A stretch of DNA of 64,000 bases from CAWBCI01 sp963787195 (GCA_963787195.1 CAWBCI010000026.1:1-64000); one strand, 5' to 3'; positions 26,994 to 36,762 are shown, counted from the first letter of the stretch. Made by a program: numbers and translations. The notes: generated by a model from the letters alone, not told the origin.

Positions 26994-27137
26994 ATATATC
27001 ATTTAATCAGGAGAATAATATTGCTGAATTTGATTTTAATTTACCATCCGGGGTTAAAATCTGTTAAAAGAATCCGAACATCCTTGACCGGGGCAGTACT
27101 TTTTTTTATCTTTCCTTAAATTATTAAACTACATATT

Positions 27138-27818
27138 ATGGAAAAAGGGAAATGCAAAATAAGTGGAAAAGAATTTCCTATCAACGAATTATATCAAGGA
27201 GATGCTATCCGGAATGAAATTTTAGAGTTAATCAGGGAGGACTATCCTGAATTTACGGTAGATGATTACATAAGTATAGATAGCTTGAATAAATACCGGA
27301 GAAAATATCTTGAAAATCTATTAAAGGAAGAGAAAGGGGATATTTCCGATCTTGAAAAGGAAGTTATTTCGAGTATTTCAGATGATAAATTATTATCGGA
27401 AGACATAGAGTCCGGATTTGAAAAAAAGTTTAGCTTCGGAGAAAGGCTATCGGATAAAATTGCTGATTTCGGCGGAAGCTGGACATTCATCATCATATTC
27501 TTCGCTTTTCTTTTTATATGGATAGGGATTAATGTTTTTATGTTAACAAAAAAGCCATTCGACCCATATCCTTTTATCCTGCTAAACCTCTTACTTTCCT
27601 GCATTGCTGCAATTCAGGCTCCAATCATCATGATGAGCCAAAACCGCAAGGAGGATAAGGACCGTGAACGTTCCGAGCATGATTATAAAGTCAATTTGAA
27701 AGCTGAGCTGGAGATCAGGGCAATGCATGAGAAAATCGACCATGTAACACGGCATATCCTGGAAATTATCGAATTTCAGGAAGATTTTATGGATGATATC
27801 CGGAAAAAACTGAATTAA
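27138..27818 (+). CDS. DUF1003 membrane protein
   Basis: 226 aa. The acidic N-terminal ~95 residues start with a CKISGKEFP mini-motif. The DUF1003 core (PF06210) follows: DKIADFGGSWTFIIIFFAFLFIWIGINV, KPFDPYPFILLNLLLSCIAAIQAPIIMMSQNR with two membrane spans, and a charged C-terminal helix. Function unknown across the family; it is widespread in bacteria. Standalone gene between the receptor and the kinase/NtrC pair. Confidence 0.9.
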   Translation: MEKGKCKISGKEFPINELYQGDAIRNEILELIREDYPEFTVDDYISIDSLNKYRRKYLENLLKEEKGDISDLEKEVISSISDDKLLSEDIESGFEKKFSFGERLSDKIADFGGSWTFIIIFFAFLFIWIGINVFMLTKKPFDPYPFILLNLLLSCIAAIQAPIIMMSQNRKEDKDRERSEHDYKVNLKAELEIRAMHEKIDHVTRHILEIIEFQEDFMDDIRKKLN

Positions 27819-28052
27819 TAATTTATGATGCCTGAACGAAGGGATGAAAAAACGTATCTCTTAAAAATCACATTCCTATAACTGGCTTATTTTCCCTTAT
27901 TCTTCGTGGCACAATTTTGGATGAAAGAATTAATCACTTAGAATTCGCTGATTTAAAATTCATCAAATCTGTCCTGAGATTAAATTTAAATGCTTTCGTA
28001 TCATTAAGAAAAAATTCGAGATTAGTATTATGTCCTGTTAAGGTATGTTTTA

Positions 28053-29573
28053 ATGAAAAAAAATAAGATCCTGAATGTATTTAAAATGAAATTTCACCTG
28101 AGTTATCAGGTGGTCATTGCAGGATTGCTGATGATTGGAGTTATTCTTACAGGGGGTTTTGTTATAATCGCGCATATATACCAGGTACAGGACTCAAGCA
28201 ACCGTATTATCGGTGAAAATGTTGCCAGCCTGAATGCGGCCAGGGAACTGGAGATCGCTTTATACAACATGCGGGTGATCTCATTGAATTATATTATTGA
28301 TAAGGATACGAACTGGATCAGCAGGTTAAATGAAAAGGAAAGCGAATTTAACCAGGCGCTTGAAATCGCCAAAGAATCAGCAAATACGCCCGAGGAGATT
28401 ACGCTGCTTCAACAGATTGCTGCTTTATTTTCAAATTTCCAGCAAAACCTTAAAACGGGGCTAAGTTTGCACAAACAGGGATATACCCGAAAGTCAAATG
28501 CCTTACTGCTCCATGCGAGCCGCGATCTGATCAACACTATAGAAGATAAATGCAAGGAATTCATTGCTTCCAATGAATATGCCCAGATAGAATATGAAAC
28601 AAAAATCAAGCGCAATAATACGATTATACGCACTGCCATGTACGCGATGGGAATTGGAGGGATCATTCTTGGAAGTATACTGGGCTGGATTATTGCACGG
28701 ATCATTCTGAATCCTATTTATAAATTAGTGTTGAAAGTCAGGGGTGTGGCCGGGAATGAAGTTATTGAACATATCAATATGTCGCCCGGGAAAGAGCTGG
28801 AAGAATTAGATTATCATATTCACCGTTTGATCTCACGTATAAATAAAGCAAACGAGGACCTGGAGAAAAACCGGCTCTTGCTTGAAAAATCAAATAAACT
28901 GGCAGCCCTTGGAAAGCTGGCTCCTGCCATAGCTCATGAAATCAGGAATCCTCTGGCGGCTATAAAAATGCTGATATATTCCATGAATGATGAATCGGAG
29001 AATAATCAAGAGAGACAGGAAGAACTGGAAATAATTGGTAAAGAAATCGACCGTATGGAAGGATTTATTCAGAATTTCCTGAAATATGCCCGACCGGGGA
29101 AACCTCAGATGAGAACCATGAATATTCCTGATTTGCTGCATGATACCTTACATTTGCTCAGCCCCCGTCTGAGGCAGGAAAATATCAGCCTGACTGAAAA
29201 CTACCGTCCGGAACATTTTCAGACCCTTGTAGATCCGGATCAGATAAAACAAGTGATCATGAACCTGGTTTTCAATGCCATCGATTCCATCGGAAGAGAG
29301 GGGAGCCTTATTGTTGAAACAGAGTTAACAGCTGAATCCGACAGTCAGGACGGGAAGGAATGGCTTGAAATCCGCATAATCGATAGCGGAAAAGGTATAT
29401 CCGATGACATAAAGGATACACTTTTCGATCCCTTTGTAAAAGGCAAAGAACAGGGCACCGGCCTGGGCCTGTCGATTTCACAACGTATTATTGAACAGCA
29501 TCACGGCTGGATGGAAGCCCGGAATAATCCGGATAAAGGTGCTACCTTTAGCATACATATACCTGTAAGTTAG
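28053..29573 (+). CDS. HAMP-containing sensor histidine kinase
   Basis: 506 aa: TM1 (~20-42), a four-helix-bundle-like periplasmic sensor (~45-190), TM2 (~192-218), HAMP, then HisKA with LAPAIAHEIRNPLAAIKM (phospho-His295), and HATPase_c with MNLVFNAIDSI, DSGKGI, and GTGLGLSISQRIIEQHHG. The NtrB-like kinase is followed 12 nt later by an NtrC-type regulator, forming a two-gene operon. It likely senses an envelope or periplasmic condition, given the sigma-54 promoter just beyond the regulator. Confidence 0.93.
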   Translation: MKKNKILNVFKMKFHLSYQVVIAGLLMIGVILTGGFVIIAHIYQVQDSSNRIIGENVASLNAARELEIALYNMRVISLNYIIDKDTNWISRLNEKESEFNQALEIAKESANTPEEITLLQQIAALFSNFQQNLKTGLSLHKQGYTRKSNALLLHASRDLINTIEDKCKEFIASNEYAQIEYETKIKRNNTIIRTAMYAMGIGGIILGSILGWIIARIILNPIYKLVLKVRGVAGNEVIEHINMSPGKELEELDYHIHRLISRINKANEDLEKNRLLLEKSNKLAALGKLAPAIAHEIRNPLAAIKMLIYSMNDESENNQERQEELEIIGKEIDRMEGFIQNFLKYARPGKPQMRTMNIPDLLHDTLHLLSPRLRQENISLTENYRPEHFQTLVDPDQIKQVIMNLVFNAIDSIGREGSLIVETELTAESDSQDGKEWLEIRIIDSGKGISDDIKDTLFDPFVKGKEQGTGLGLSISQRIIEQHHGWMEARNNPDKGATFSIHIPVS

Positions 29574-29585
29574 AAGATTTAAGGA

Positions 29586-31013
29586 ATGAAAAAGATTTTG
29601 ATCGTCGATGATGAAGAAAGCGTACGGTACTCTTTCAGGAAGTTGTTCAGAGAACCAGATTTTCAGGTAATTGAAGCCGGAAACGGGATAGAAGCCCTTA
29701 AAATATTTCCAGCCGAGATGCCCGATTTAGTAGTGCTCGATATCGAAATGCCTGCAATGAACGGTCTTGATACCATTCAAAAAATCAAAGCTATCTCTCC
29801 CATTACACCGGTGCTTATCATAACTGCTTTCGGGACTACCGAAAGAGTGATCAAGGCCATGAAATACGGGGCTTATGATTACCTTGAAAAACCCTTTGAT
29901 ATACCCCGTTTAAAAGAGCTGATAAATGAAGCATTACTGACCAGGTCGATTGCAGGTGAGGAGATATCAGCCGGTTCGGAAGAGGATAGAATCGTGGGAA
30001 ATAGCCCGGCAATAAAGGAAGTTTATAAAATGATAGGAAGGGTAGCCGCCAGCGATGTGAATGTTTTACTGACCGGTGAAAGCGGCACCGGTAAAGAGCT
30101 TATTGCCAGGGCCATTCACCAGAACAGCAACCGCCCCGAAAATCCCTTCATAACAATCAATTGTGCCGCAATACCCGATACCCTGCTTGAAAGTGAGCTT
30201 TTCGGCTATGAAAAAGGCTCTTTCACCGATGCTTCAAAAGCCAAACCCGGTAAATTCGAACTGGCCGACAAGGGCACTATATTCCTGGATGAGATCGGTG
30301 ATATGAGTTTACCCATACAGGCAAAATTATTACGCGTGTTGCAGGAAGGTACTTTTGAGCATATCGGCGGGACCAAGGCCATTAAGGTTGATGTGAGGCT
30401 AATTGCCGCGACCAATAAGAACCTGGAAAACGCCATTATTGCCAGGCTTTTTAGGGAAGACCTCTATTACCGGCTGAAAGTCATTAATATAACCCTCCCC
30501 CCTTTGCGGATGAGAAAAGAGGATATCCCCTTGCTGACTCACTACTTTATTGCCAAGCACGGCAGACAGCTCAACAAATCATCTGTTTATGTTCCACCTG
30601 AAACAATTGAGAAATTACTGGCCAACACATGGCCCGGTAATATAAGGGAACTCGAAAATGTGCTGAAAAGAGCCATAGTGCTGAGTAAAAATAATGTCAT
30701 ATCACCTGATCTCATTGAGGGGGATTTTTTGGAACAGGACTCAGAAAATACAGTTAAAGAACAAGCATTCCTGTCCAGCTTCCTTCCTGATGACCTGACT
30801 GAATATGAAGGCAGGTTATACAAACATGTTATTGAAGAAGTGGAAAAGGAACTTATAAAGGATGTTCTTATAAAAAGCCGCTGGAACCAGGTAAAATCCG
30901 CCAAAATACTGGGAATATCCAGAGTTATGCTTCATGAACGCATGGAAAAATTTAATTTGCATCCTCCCGACACTCATAGTTCAGGAATGATCGCTTTACT
31001 TAAAGACATGTAA
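29586..31013 (+). CDS. NtrC-family sigma-54-dependent response regulator
   Basis: 475 aa: receiver with Asp52 (VVLDIEMPAMNG); AAA+ domain with Walker A GESGTGKE, an EKGSFTDA loop where canonical regulators have GAFTGA (Phe and Thr that touch sigma-54 are kept), Walker B GTIFLDEIGD and arginine finger FREDLYYRL; then a C-terminal Fis-type HTH (VLIKSRWNQVKSAKILGISRVMLHERM). Its partner kinase is just upstream. A palindromic TGTAAG sequence overlaps its stop codon and precedes a sigma-54 promoter, so the DUF4398/L,D-transpeptidase genes are its likely targets. Confidence 0.95.
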   Translation: MKKILIVDDEESVRYSFRKLFREPDFQVIEAGNGIEALKIFPAEMPDLVVLDIEMPAMNGLDTIQKIKAISPITPVLIITAFGTTERVIKAMKYGAYDYLEKPFDIPRLKELINEALLTRSIAGEEISAGSEEDRIVGNSPAIKEVYKMIGRVAASDVNVLLTGESGTGKELIARAIHQNSNRPENPFITINCAAIPDTLLESELFGYEKGSFTDASKAKPGKFELADKGTIFLDEIGDMSLPIQAKLLRVLQEGTFEHIGGTKAIKVDVRLIAATNKNLENAIIARLFREDLYYRLKVINITLPPLRMRKEDIPLLTHYFIAKHGRQLNKSSVYVPPETIEKLLANTWPGNIRELENVLKRAIVLSKNNVISPDLIEGDFLEQDSENTVKEQAFLSSFLPDDLTEYEGRLYKHVIEEVEKELIKDVLIKSRWNQVKSAKILGISRVMLHERMEKFNLHPPDTHSSGMIALLKDM

Positions 31014-31034
31014 GTAATTCTTACAGCCTGTAAG
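31009..31034 (+). promoter_or_regulatory. candidate enhancer (UAS) for the NtrC-type regulator
   Basis: TGTAAG-n5-CTTACA-n3-TGTAAG, an inverted pair plus a third half-site. It lies ~107-130 nt upstream of the -24/-12 sequence, the usual enhancer distance for sigma-54 activators. It overlaps the 3' end of the regulator gene. Confidence 0.45.
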
Positions 31035-31140
31035 CATATTATACAATATATCCCACCTATTCCCCGAGTTATAAAGGGTAGTAAATATAAACACTTCATT
31101 ACATGTCGTTTATAAATGAATCCCGAATAATTTTCCTCTT

Positions 31141-31156
31141 TGGCACGCCGTTTGAC
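31141..31156 (+). promoter_or_regulatory. sigma-54 (-24/-12) promoter
   Basis: TGGCACGCCGTTTGAC matches the consensus TGGCACG-n4-TTGC with correct GG-n10-G spacing; only the final C of the -12 GC is A. It points toward the DUF4398 lipoprotein and lies directly after an NtrC-type gene. Predicted start of transcription is near 31168. Confidence 0.75.
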
Positions 31157-31283
31157 AATATGGAGCCCACCGGAAACACCGGAAAAAAATATAGTTCATT
31201 AAGCTACAGGAAATATTTAATTATCCTGGTGGACTTTCAGATGAACTTAAAACAACAAATAATTAATAAAGGAGACCAAAACA

Positions 31284-31889
31284 ATGAAAAGGAATTTAGT
31301 AATTAAAATGATGACATTTGCAGCGGTGGCATTATTATTCACAAGCTGCGCAAAAGCGCCCGAACAGGACATCACCAGCGCGAAAGATTCCATCGAAGCC
31401 GCTAAAACAGCCGAAGCCAACCGCTATGTACCTGCAGAATTTGTAGCTGCCCAGGATTCATTAAATGCAGCCCTTACCCTGGTTGAAAACCAGAAATCGA
31501 AATTTGCTCTTTTCAGAAATTATAAAGATGCAAAAACTGCCCTTGCAAACGTAGTCGTATTAGGTGATAAGGCGAAGGAAGATGCTGGAATCCGTAAGGA
31601 AGAGATCAAGAATGAAGTTCAGCAAAGCCTGACTGAAACCCAGACCCTGGTGCAGGAAACCAAGGATCTGCTTGTAAAAGCTCCCCGTGGAAAAGAAGGC
31701 AAAGAAGCCCTCGAAGCTATACAGAGTGACCTGAGTGTGGTAGAAGCTTCTCTGAATGAAGTATCTACACTGGTAAATAATGGTGATTATCTGACAGCAC
31801 AGGATAAAGTGAATGCAGCTAAGGAAAAATGCAACTCACTGAAATCAGAACTTCAGGAAGCTATCGCTAAAAAAGCCGGCAGGAAATAA
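31284..31889 (+). CDS. DUF4398-type helical lipoprotein
   Basis: 201 aa. The start at 31284 follows a good Shine-Dalgarno-like AAAGGAG (31269-31275), uncommon in this window. A lipoprotein signal ends at Cys22 (LLFTSC). The rest is nearly all helical: Ala/Glu/Lys heptads with ISAAKDSIEAAKTAEA- and Y..AQDSLNAA-type repeats, typical of DUF4398 proteins. The likely role is a periplasmic or outer-membrane-anchored coiled coil, Lpp-like in shape. A terminator separates it from the L,D-transpeptidase that follows, so it may be the most abundant product of the operon. Confidence 0.85.
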   Translation: MKRNLVIKMMTFAAVALLFTSCAKAPEQDITSAKDSIEAAKTAEANRYVPAEFVAAQDSLNAALTLVENQKSKFALFRNYKDAKTALANVVVLGDKAKEDAGIRKEEIKNEVQQSLTETQTLVQETKDLLVKAPRGKEGKEALEAIQSDLSVVEASLNEVSTLVNNGDYLTAQDKVNAAKEKCNSLKSELQEAIAKKAGRK

Positions 31890-31982
31890 TTCAGCTTGTC
31901 AAGAACTCATCCGAAACAATTAATTTTGCATTCCGGAGTTTTACCGGTATTAAAGCAAAGGATTAATACGGATTAAAAGAAT

Positions 31983-32020
31983 AGATCCCGGTATGCCCTG
32001 AGCATAACCGGGATCTTTTT
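31983..32020 (+). terminator. internal/attenuating terminator after DUF4398 gene
   Basis: Stem AGATCCCGGT with ACCGGGATCT plus an ATGC/GCAT inner stem, then five Ts, 24 nt before the next gene. Read-through would lower expression of the transpeptidase genes relative to the lipoprotein. Confidence 0.75.
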
Positions 32021-32043
32021 AAATACTATATCGCCGGATCTAT

Positions 32044-33165
32044 ATGAAAAACAGAAAAAGAGCAAGAAAGTTTATCATACTCTTTGTCGGATTTCTAATC
32101 TTACTCTTAATAGGCGGTGCTATACTAATTTTCTCAGCTGCCGAACCACCTGTCGAAACCATAGGGGCATGCAGGGAAGCATTGAGCCGTGCCCGTCTTG
32201 TAGAAGCCGAGCATTATTCACCCCTCTTGCTCCAAAAAGCTGAAAAAAACTGGGAGGCTGCACTGGATGAATGGAAATTCCAAAACGATCGCTGGTTTTT
32301 TATGCGGAATTATGAGAAGACCCGCCTCCTCGCTACCGAAGCTACTGCCCTGGCCCGTGAAGCAGAGGAAAAAGCTATGAATGCCAAAGACTCTCTGCAG
32401 CATGATATGAGCCAGGCATTGAAAATAACCGGCAAAACTATATCAGTGTATGAAGAAAATCTTTCAGGACTACCCCTTGATAAATCGGTCAGAAATGATT
32501 TTACCAATGGCAAACTTAAGTACCTGGAATGTAAAAGGGCTTTTGAAAGAGGCGATTATAACAAAGTCAGGGATAATTTAGAATATGCAAGCAGATTGGT
32601 TAATAAAGCTGATCAGAAGGCCCGCCGTATGCTTGACGATTATTTTGACAGCTATCCCTCATGGAAAAAATGGGGCGATGAAACCATTTCTTGGTCGAAA
32701 TCAAAAAAAGCTACTGCTATTCTCATTGACAAGCTTGCTCATAAATGCTTCGTATACAAGGATGGAAAACTGAGATATGAATTCCAAATTGAACTTGGAT
32801 CCAATTGGATCGGTGATAAAAGATATAGGGGAGATAAGGCGACTCCTGAAGGTAAATATCATATTACTAAAAAGAAAAACCATCGCGAAACTAAATACTA
32901 CAAAGCCTTGCTGATTGATTATCCGAACGATGAGGACCAGCAACGCTACAGATCAGAAATTAAGAATGGCACCATCTCCGGAAACAGGAGTATAGGCAAC
33001 CTAATCGAAATTCATGGCGACGGCGGACAGGGTATAAACTGGACAGATGGCTGCATCGCCTTAACTAACAATGAGATGGACAAAATATATGGACTGGCAG
33101 GGGTCGGAACACCAGTAACGATAGTAGGCTCACTGCGCAGTATGAAGCAATTGGAAGGAAACTAA
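32044..33165 (+). CDS. L,D-transpeptidase with N-terminal DUF4398-like helical region
   Basis: 373 aa. N-terminal membrane anchor (~10-32). The helical region ~40-200 has LVEAEHYSPLLLQKAEKNW, RDNLEYASRLVNKA and an RWFFMRNYEKTR motif like the FALFRNYKDAK of the lipoprotein upstream. The C-terminal YkuD domain is YafK-like, with IEIHGDGG and TDGCIAL (Cys337). Such enzymes form 3-3 crosslinks or attach proteins to peptidoglycan. Sharing a helical module with its operon partner suggests the two associate, or that the lipoprotein is the attachment substrate (inference). Confidence 0.9.
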   Translation: MKNRKRARKFIILFVGFLILLLIGGAILIFSAAEPPVETIGACREALSRARLVEAEHYSPLLLQKAEKNWEAALDEWKFQNDRWFFMRNYEKTRLLATEATALAREAEEKAMNAKDSLQHDMSQALKITGKTISVYEENLSGLPLDKSVRNDFTNGKLKYLECKRAFERGDYNKVRDNLEYASRLVNKADQKARRMLDDYFDSYPSWKKWGDETISWSKSKKATAILIDKLAHKCFVYKDGKLRYEFQIELGSNWIGDKRYRGDKATPEGKYHITKKKNHRETKYYKALLIDYPNDEDQQRYRSEIKNGTISGNRSIGNLIEIHGDGGQGINWTDGCIALTNNEMDKIYGLAGVGTPVTIVGSLRSMKQLEGN

Positions 33166-33206
33166 ATTGTTTCAGCGTTTACATATTAAGGTAATTTTTT
33201 AGAATC

Positions 33207-33944
33207 ATGTCGAAATTTAAAGAAACAAACATCACAATTCCCGGATCTGAGAATAAACATGCTCTGCCAGGGAGGATTTACGGGCTGATCCTGCTTGGAT
33301 TGGCTGTGATTCTTTCAGCATTGCTGTCATGGGTGATAATCCGGAATATAGGATCATTACAGGAGAGCGCTATTGGCTTACTACCTAAGCCTTCGAATCT
33401 GTACCTCTCTTCGGCGGTCCCAGCCGGTCAAATCGGGAAATATGCTTCAGGACTGGAAAAAAACCTGCAAACTTTAGAGAAAAAACTCGAAAAGTATACC
33501 CCGAAAAATGCTTACCTGGTAGTAAGCACTTCGGATAACAGATTCTGGCTCTATAATAATTTGAAACTGTCGAGAGTGGGAATGTGCTCCACTGGCAGCT
33601 ATACCATATTGAAAGCCGGTGATAAACAAAAATGGATATTTGAAACCCCCAGAGGGATGTTCAGAATACAAGGAAAAACCGAATATCCCGTTTGGCGGAA
33701 ACCCGACTGGGCATTCATAGAGGAAGGATTGCCTGTTCCGCCCCCGGGTTCACAAGATCGGTTTGAAAGCGGTGTTTTAGGTGATTATGCCATGAGTATC
33801 GGGCACGGATACCTCATACATGGCACTTTGTATAAAAGATTTCTGGGCATGCCGGTAACTCATGGTTGCGTGCGTTTGGGAGATGAAGACCTGGAATCCA
33901 TTTATAAGACTATGCAAATAGGTTCCAAAGTTTTTATCTATTAA
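33207..33944 (+). CDS. L,D-transpeptidase (YkuD)
   Basis: 245 aa: membrane anchor (~25-46), then a YkuD domain with YLIHGTLYKRFLGMPVTHGCVRLGDEDLE (catalytic Cys221 in THGCVRL). It lacks the helical N-terminal module of the other enzyme. Third gene of the sigma-54-linked cluster, 41 nt after the first transpeptidase. Two different L,D-transpeptidases in one operon point to regulated peptidoglycan crosslinking or protein attachment. Confidence 0.92.
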   Translation: MSKFKETNITIPGSENKHALPGRIYGLILLGLAVILSALLSWVIIRNIGSLQESAIGLLPKPSNLYLSSAVPAGQIGKYASGLEKNLQTLEKKLEKYTPKNAYLVVSTSDNRFWLYNNLKLSRVGMCSTGSYTILKAGDKQKWIFETPRGMFRIQGKTEYPVWRKPDWAFIEEGLPVPPPGSQDRFESGVLGDYAMSIGHGYLIHGTLYKRFLGMPVTHGCVRLGDEDLESIYKTMQIGSKVFIY

Positions 33945-33966
33945 CGATTGATTATACCAGGCTGAA

Positions 33967-34875
33967 ATGAAAAAGCTCTTTCTTAAAATACAAAATTTTA
34001 TAGCTACCCGGATACATTGTCCGGCCGAGCCACCCCTGAAAAAATACCTTCAACCATTTTTTGAATGGAGCCGGAGCCACCGCCTGATGATTATACTGGC
34101 TGTTTTGATCATCATAGTTCCGCCAGTTTTCATACTCGTCTCCGGGGTTTATCTTCCCGCCAAAAAAGAAGGACATATCTATGTTGAAGGCCAGGTGGCG
34201 CCATCTCTCCCTTTAAAATCTGAAAATAAATATTCCGGATTGTCAAAAGAAGAAGTGAACCAACTCCGCACAGCACAATCGCTGGAAATGATGACCACTT
34301 ACCAGAAGAATCGTCTCGCCATGGCCCAAAACGATTCCACTTATATGTCGGTCAATCTTACCGATAGTACAATTTTACTGGCAATAAAAGGGGTGACTGT
34401 AAGAACTGTAAAAATTAAAGATATGGAGATCAGCCGGCGTTTCAGGATAATAGAATATCCTGAGCTCCATGAATGGATTTCCAAACCCTTTATACTGCAG
34501 CAAAGGATTGCTACCATTCCTGTCTCACCCTTGATCGTTAAAGAGGCGCCAAAAGACACAGCAGAAGCAAACCAGATTTCTGATTTACCCCGGCCTCTTG
34601 AAAATACTGAGGTGCATTTCAAACTTCAGTTTAGCCGGAATCTGGTCCTGCAAATTGACCAGATTGAAGATACCATTTCGTCAGGGCATGAAAAGGTGAG
34701 CCGCTATTTTGCCAATCAGAGAAAAAATGAATTCAGAAATTCATTAAAACTTGCTCTTGGCTTGTCTAAGCCCGACTACCAGATGAACATTAGCTTTTTG
34801 CTTGATGGGGAGGATGCGAGAGCGATATACAGGTCCCTGCCTTCTGATGCTGAATTGGCTCTTCTGCCTGAATAA
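33967..34875 (+). CDS. membrane-anchored protein of unknown function in L,D-transpeptidase operon
   Basis: 302 aa, one membrane segment (~38-60: LMIILAVLIIIVPPVFILVSGVYL) with a short basic cytosolic start and a ~240-residue periplasmic part. That part has two apparent halves, both with short beta/loop stretches, and no motif I recognise. It begins 22 nt after the transpeptidase gene and is the last of the unit; a strong hairpin follows. It could be a partner or regulator of the transpeptidases; no function can be read from sequence. Confidence 0.8.
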   Translation: MKKLFLKIQNFIATRIHCPAEPPLKKYLQPFFEWSRSHRLMIILAVLIIIVPPVFILVSGVYLPAKKEGHIYVEGQVAPSLPLKSENKYSGLSKEEVNQLRTAQSLEMMTTYQKNRLAMAQNDSTYMSVNLTDSTILLAIKGVTVRTVKIKDMEISRRFRIIEYPELHEWISKPFILQQRIATIPVSPLIVKEAPKDTAEANQISDLPRPLENTEVHFKLQFSRNLVLQIDQIEDTISSGHEKVSRYFANQRKNEFRNSLKLALGLSKPDYQMNISFLLDGEDARAIYRSLPSDAELALLPE

Positions 34876-34934
34876 TAATGAAATAAGCCGATATTTTATC
34901 ATTAATTGATTCCAAATAACAGTGGCTCCTGTTT

Positions 34935-34974
34935 TCCGGCCCGGCAATTGTTTGCCGGGCCGGACTTGTTTATT
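34935..34974 (+). terminator. strong hairpin ending L,D-transpeptidase operon
   Basis: Perfect 13-bp stem TCCGGCCCGGCAA (34935-34947) with TTGCCGGGCCGGA (34952-34964), four-base loop, then a T-containing tail. Confidence 0.8.
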
Positions 34975-35078
34975 GCGGCAATCATCTCTCTTCGTTTGGA
35001 TATAAATAAAAAATACCTAAATTTATCTCTGCTAAATTGAGCACATTTTTCTTATCAGTCACCTTAAATCATTAAGCC

Positions 35079-36686
35079 TTGTTCCGTATAGAATCAAAGA
35101 TAAATGTGAATACTCCTGAATTTAAACAAAATCAGGATGAATTCTTAATAATTTTGAATGAATTCCGGTCCATTCTTAAACAGGTCAGAAACGGCGCCTC
35201 GCCCAAAGCTGTGGAAAGACATAAAAAGCGGGGGAAATTACTCGCGAGGGAAAGAATAGACCTCTTGATAGACCCCGACACCCCTTTCCTCGAATTATCG
35301 CCCCTGGCTGCATATGGGGAATATGACAACCAATTCCCATCCGCCGGTATCATTACCGGTATCGGTGTAATACAAGGTCGTGAAACCCTCATTATAGCCA
35401 ATGATGCAACTGTTAAAGGGGGTACTTATGTAAAGGAAACTATTAAAAAGCATATCAGGGCACAGCAGATAGCTATTGAAAATCATCTTCCCTGTGTTTA
35501 TATGGTTGACTCAGGAGGGATCTTCCTGCCGGAACAATCCAAGGTTTTTGCCGACCGATTTAATTTTGGCAGGTTTTTCTACAATCAGGCCCGGCTATCA
35601 GCTATGGGGGTTCCCCAGATCGCTATCGTTATGGGTTCATGCACTGCCGGAGGCGCTTACGTTCCTGCAATGAGCGACGAAACCATCATAGTGAAGGAAC
35701 AGGGTACGATTTTTATAGGCGGCCCGCCGCTGGTGAAAGCTGCTACCGGTGAAGTCGTAACTCCTGAAGAACTGGGGGGAGCAGATGTACATACTTCTAT
35801 TTCAGGAGTTGCCGATCATTTAGCCGAAAATGACCGGCATGCCGTACAAATCTGCCGTAATATATTCCAAACCCTGGAGAAAAAACAAAAACAGATCCTT
35901 GAAATTTCCACTTTTGAAGAACCTTATTATAATCCCGAAGAATTATACGGCATTGCCCCCCTGGATCTTAAAAAACCTGTTGATTCAAAAGAGATCATTG
36001 CCCGCATGGTTGACGGGAGCCGCTTCCAGGAATTCAAGGCACGCTACGCCCCTACCCTTGTTACCGGCTTTGCAAATATCATGGGTTACCCCGTGGGAAT
36101 CCTTGCCAATAACGGGGTGCTCTTTTCGGAATCTTCACTGAAAGGGGCCCATTTTATAGAATTGTGCACTACCAGGCAGATCCCTATACTTTTTCTGCAA
36201 AATATTACTGGCTTTATAGTCGGGAAACAATATGAACACGGCGGTATAGCCAAAGACGGCGCCAAGTTCGTTCATGCGGTGGCAAATGCAAATGTTCCAA
36301 AGTTTACGGTTGTCTTTGGAGGATCCTTCGGTGCAGGCAACTATGCCATGGCAGGCAGGGCCTATGATCCGCGCCTGCTGTTCATGTGGCCCAATTCCCG
36401 TATTTCGGTGATGGGTGGTGAACAGGCCGCCGGAGTCCTGATCCAGGTTAAGGAAGAACAACTTAAAGCGCAGGGGAAAAATATGAAGCCGGAAGAAATA
36501 GAAAAACTCCGTAAGGAAATACTGAACAAGTATGAGCTTGAGGGCTCTCCTTATTTCAGCACTTCCCGGCTATGGGACGACGGAATCATCGACCCGGTCG
36601 ATACCCGGAAGATTATTGCGATGGGAATAGCTATGTCATTGAATAAAAAATTTCCGGAAACAAAATACGGAGTTTTCCGCATGTAA
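35079..36686 (+). CDS. mccB: methylcrotonyl-CoA carboxylase beta (carboxyltransferase) subunit
   Basis: 535 aa acyl-CoA carboxyltransferase. The family layout is present: ERIDLLIDPDTPFLELS, the acyl-CoA-binding GTYVKETIKKHIRAQ, MGSCTAGGAYVPAMSDE, IFIGGPPLVKAATGE and, near the end, GGSFGAGNYAMAGRAYDPR. The wording fits MccB better than propionyl-CoA carboxylase. I use TTG 35079, because an in-frame stop lies two codons before; a GTG 8 codons in is the alternative. It is the first gene of the leucine-degradation operon with its alpha subunit two genes on, acting in 3-methylcrotonyl-CoA carboxylation. Confidence 0.9.
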   Translation: MFRIESKINVNTPEFKQNQDEFLIILNEFRSILKQVRNGASPKAVERHKKRGKLLARERIDLLIDPDTPFLELSPLAAYGEYDNQFPSAGIITGIGVIQGRETLIIANDATVKGGTYVKETIKKHIRAQQIAIENHLPCVYMVDSGGIFLPEQSKVFADRFNFGRFFYNQARLSAMGVPQIAIVMGSCTAGGAYVPAMSDETIIVKEQGTIFIGGPPLVKAATGEVVTPEELGGADVHTSISGVADHLAENDRHAVQICRNIFQTLEKKQKQILEISTFEEPYYNPEELYGIAPLDLKKPVDSKEIIARMVDGSRFQEFKARYAPTLVTGFANIMGYPVGILANNGVLFSESSLKGAHFIELCTTRQIPILFLQNITGFIVGKQYEHGGIAKDGAKFVHAVANANVPKFTVVFGGSFGAGNYAMAGRAYDPRLLFMWPNSRISVMGGEQAAGVLIQVKEEQLKAQGKNMKPEEIEKLRKEILNKYELEGSPYFSTSRLWDDGIIDPVDTRKIIAMGIAMSLNKKFPETKYGVFRM

Positions 36687-36762
36687 TTTATATTCAGATT
36701 ATAATCCCGGAAGGAAAATAAAAACTTTAAACCCTTCCTGATCATTAAAATAAAAAAAACAG

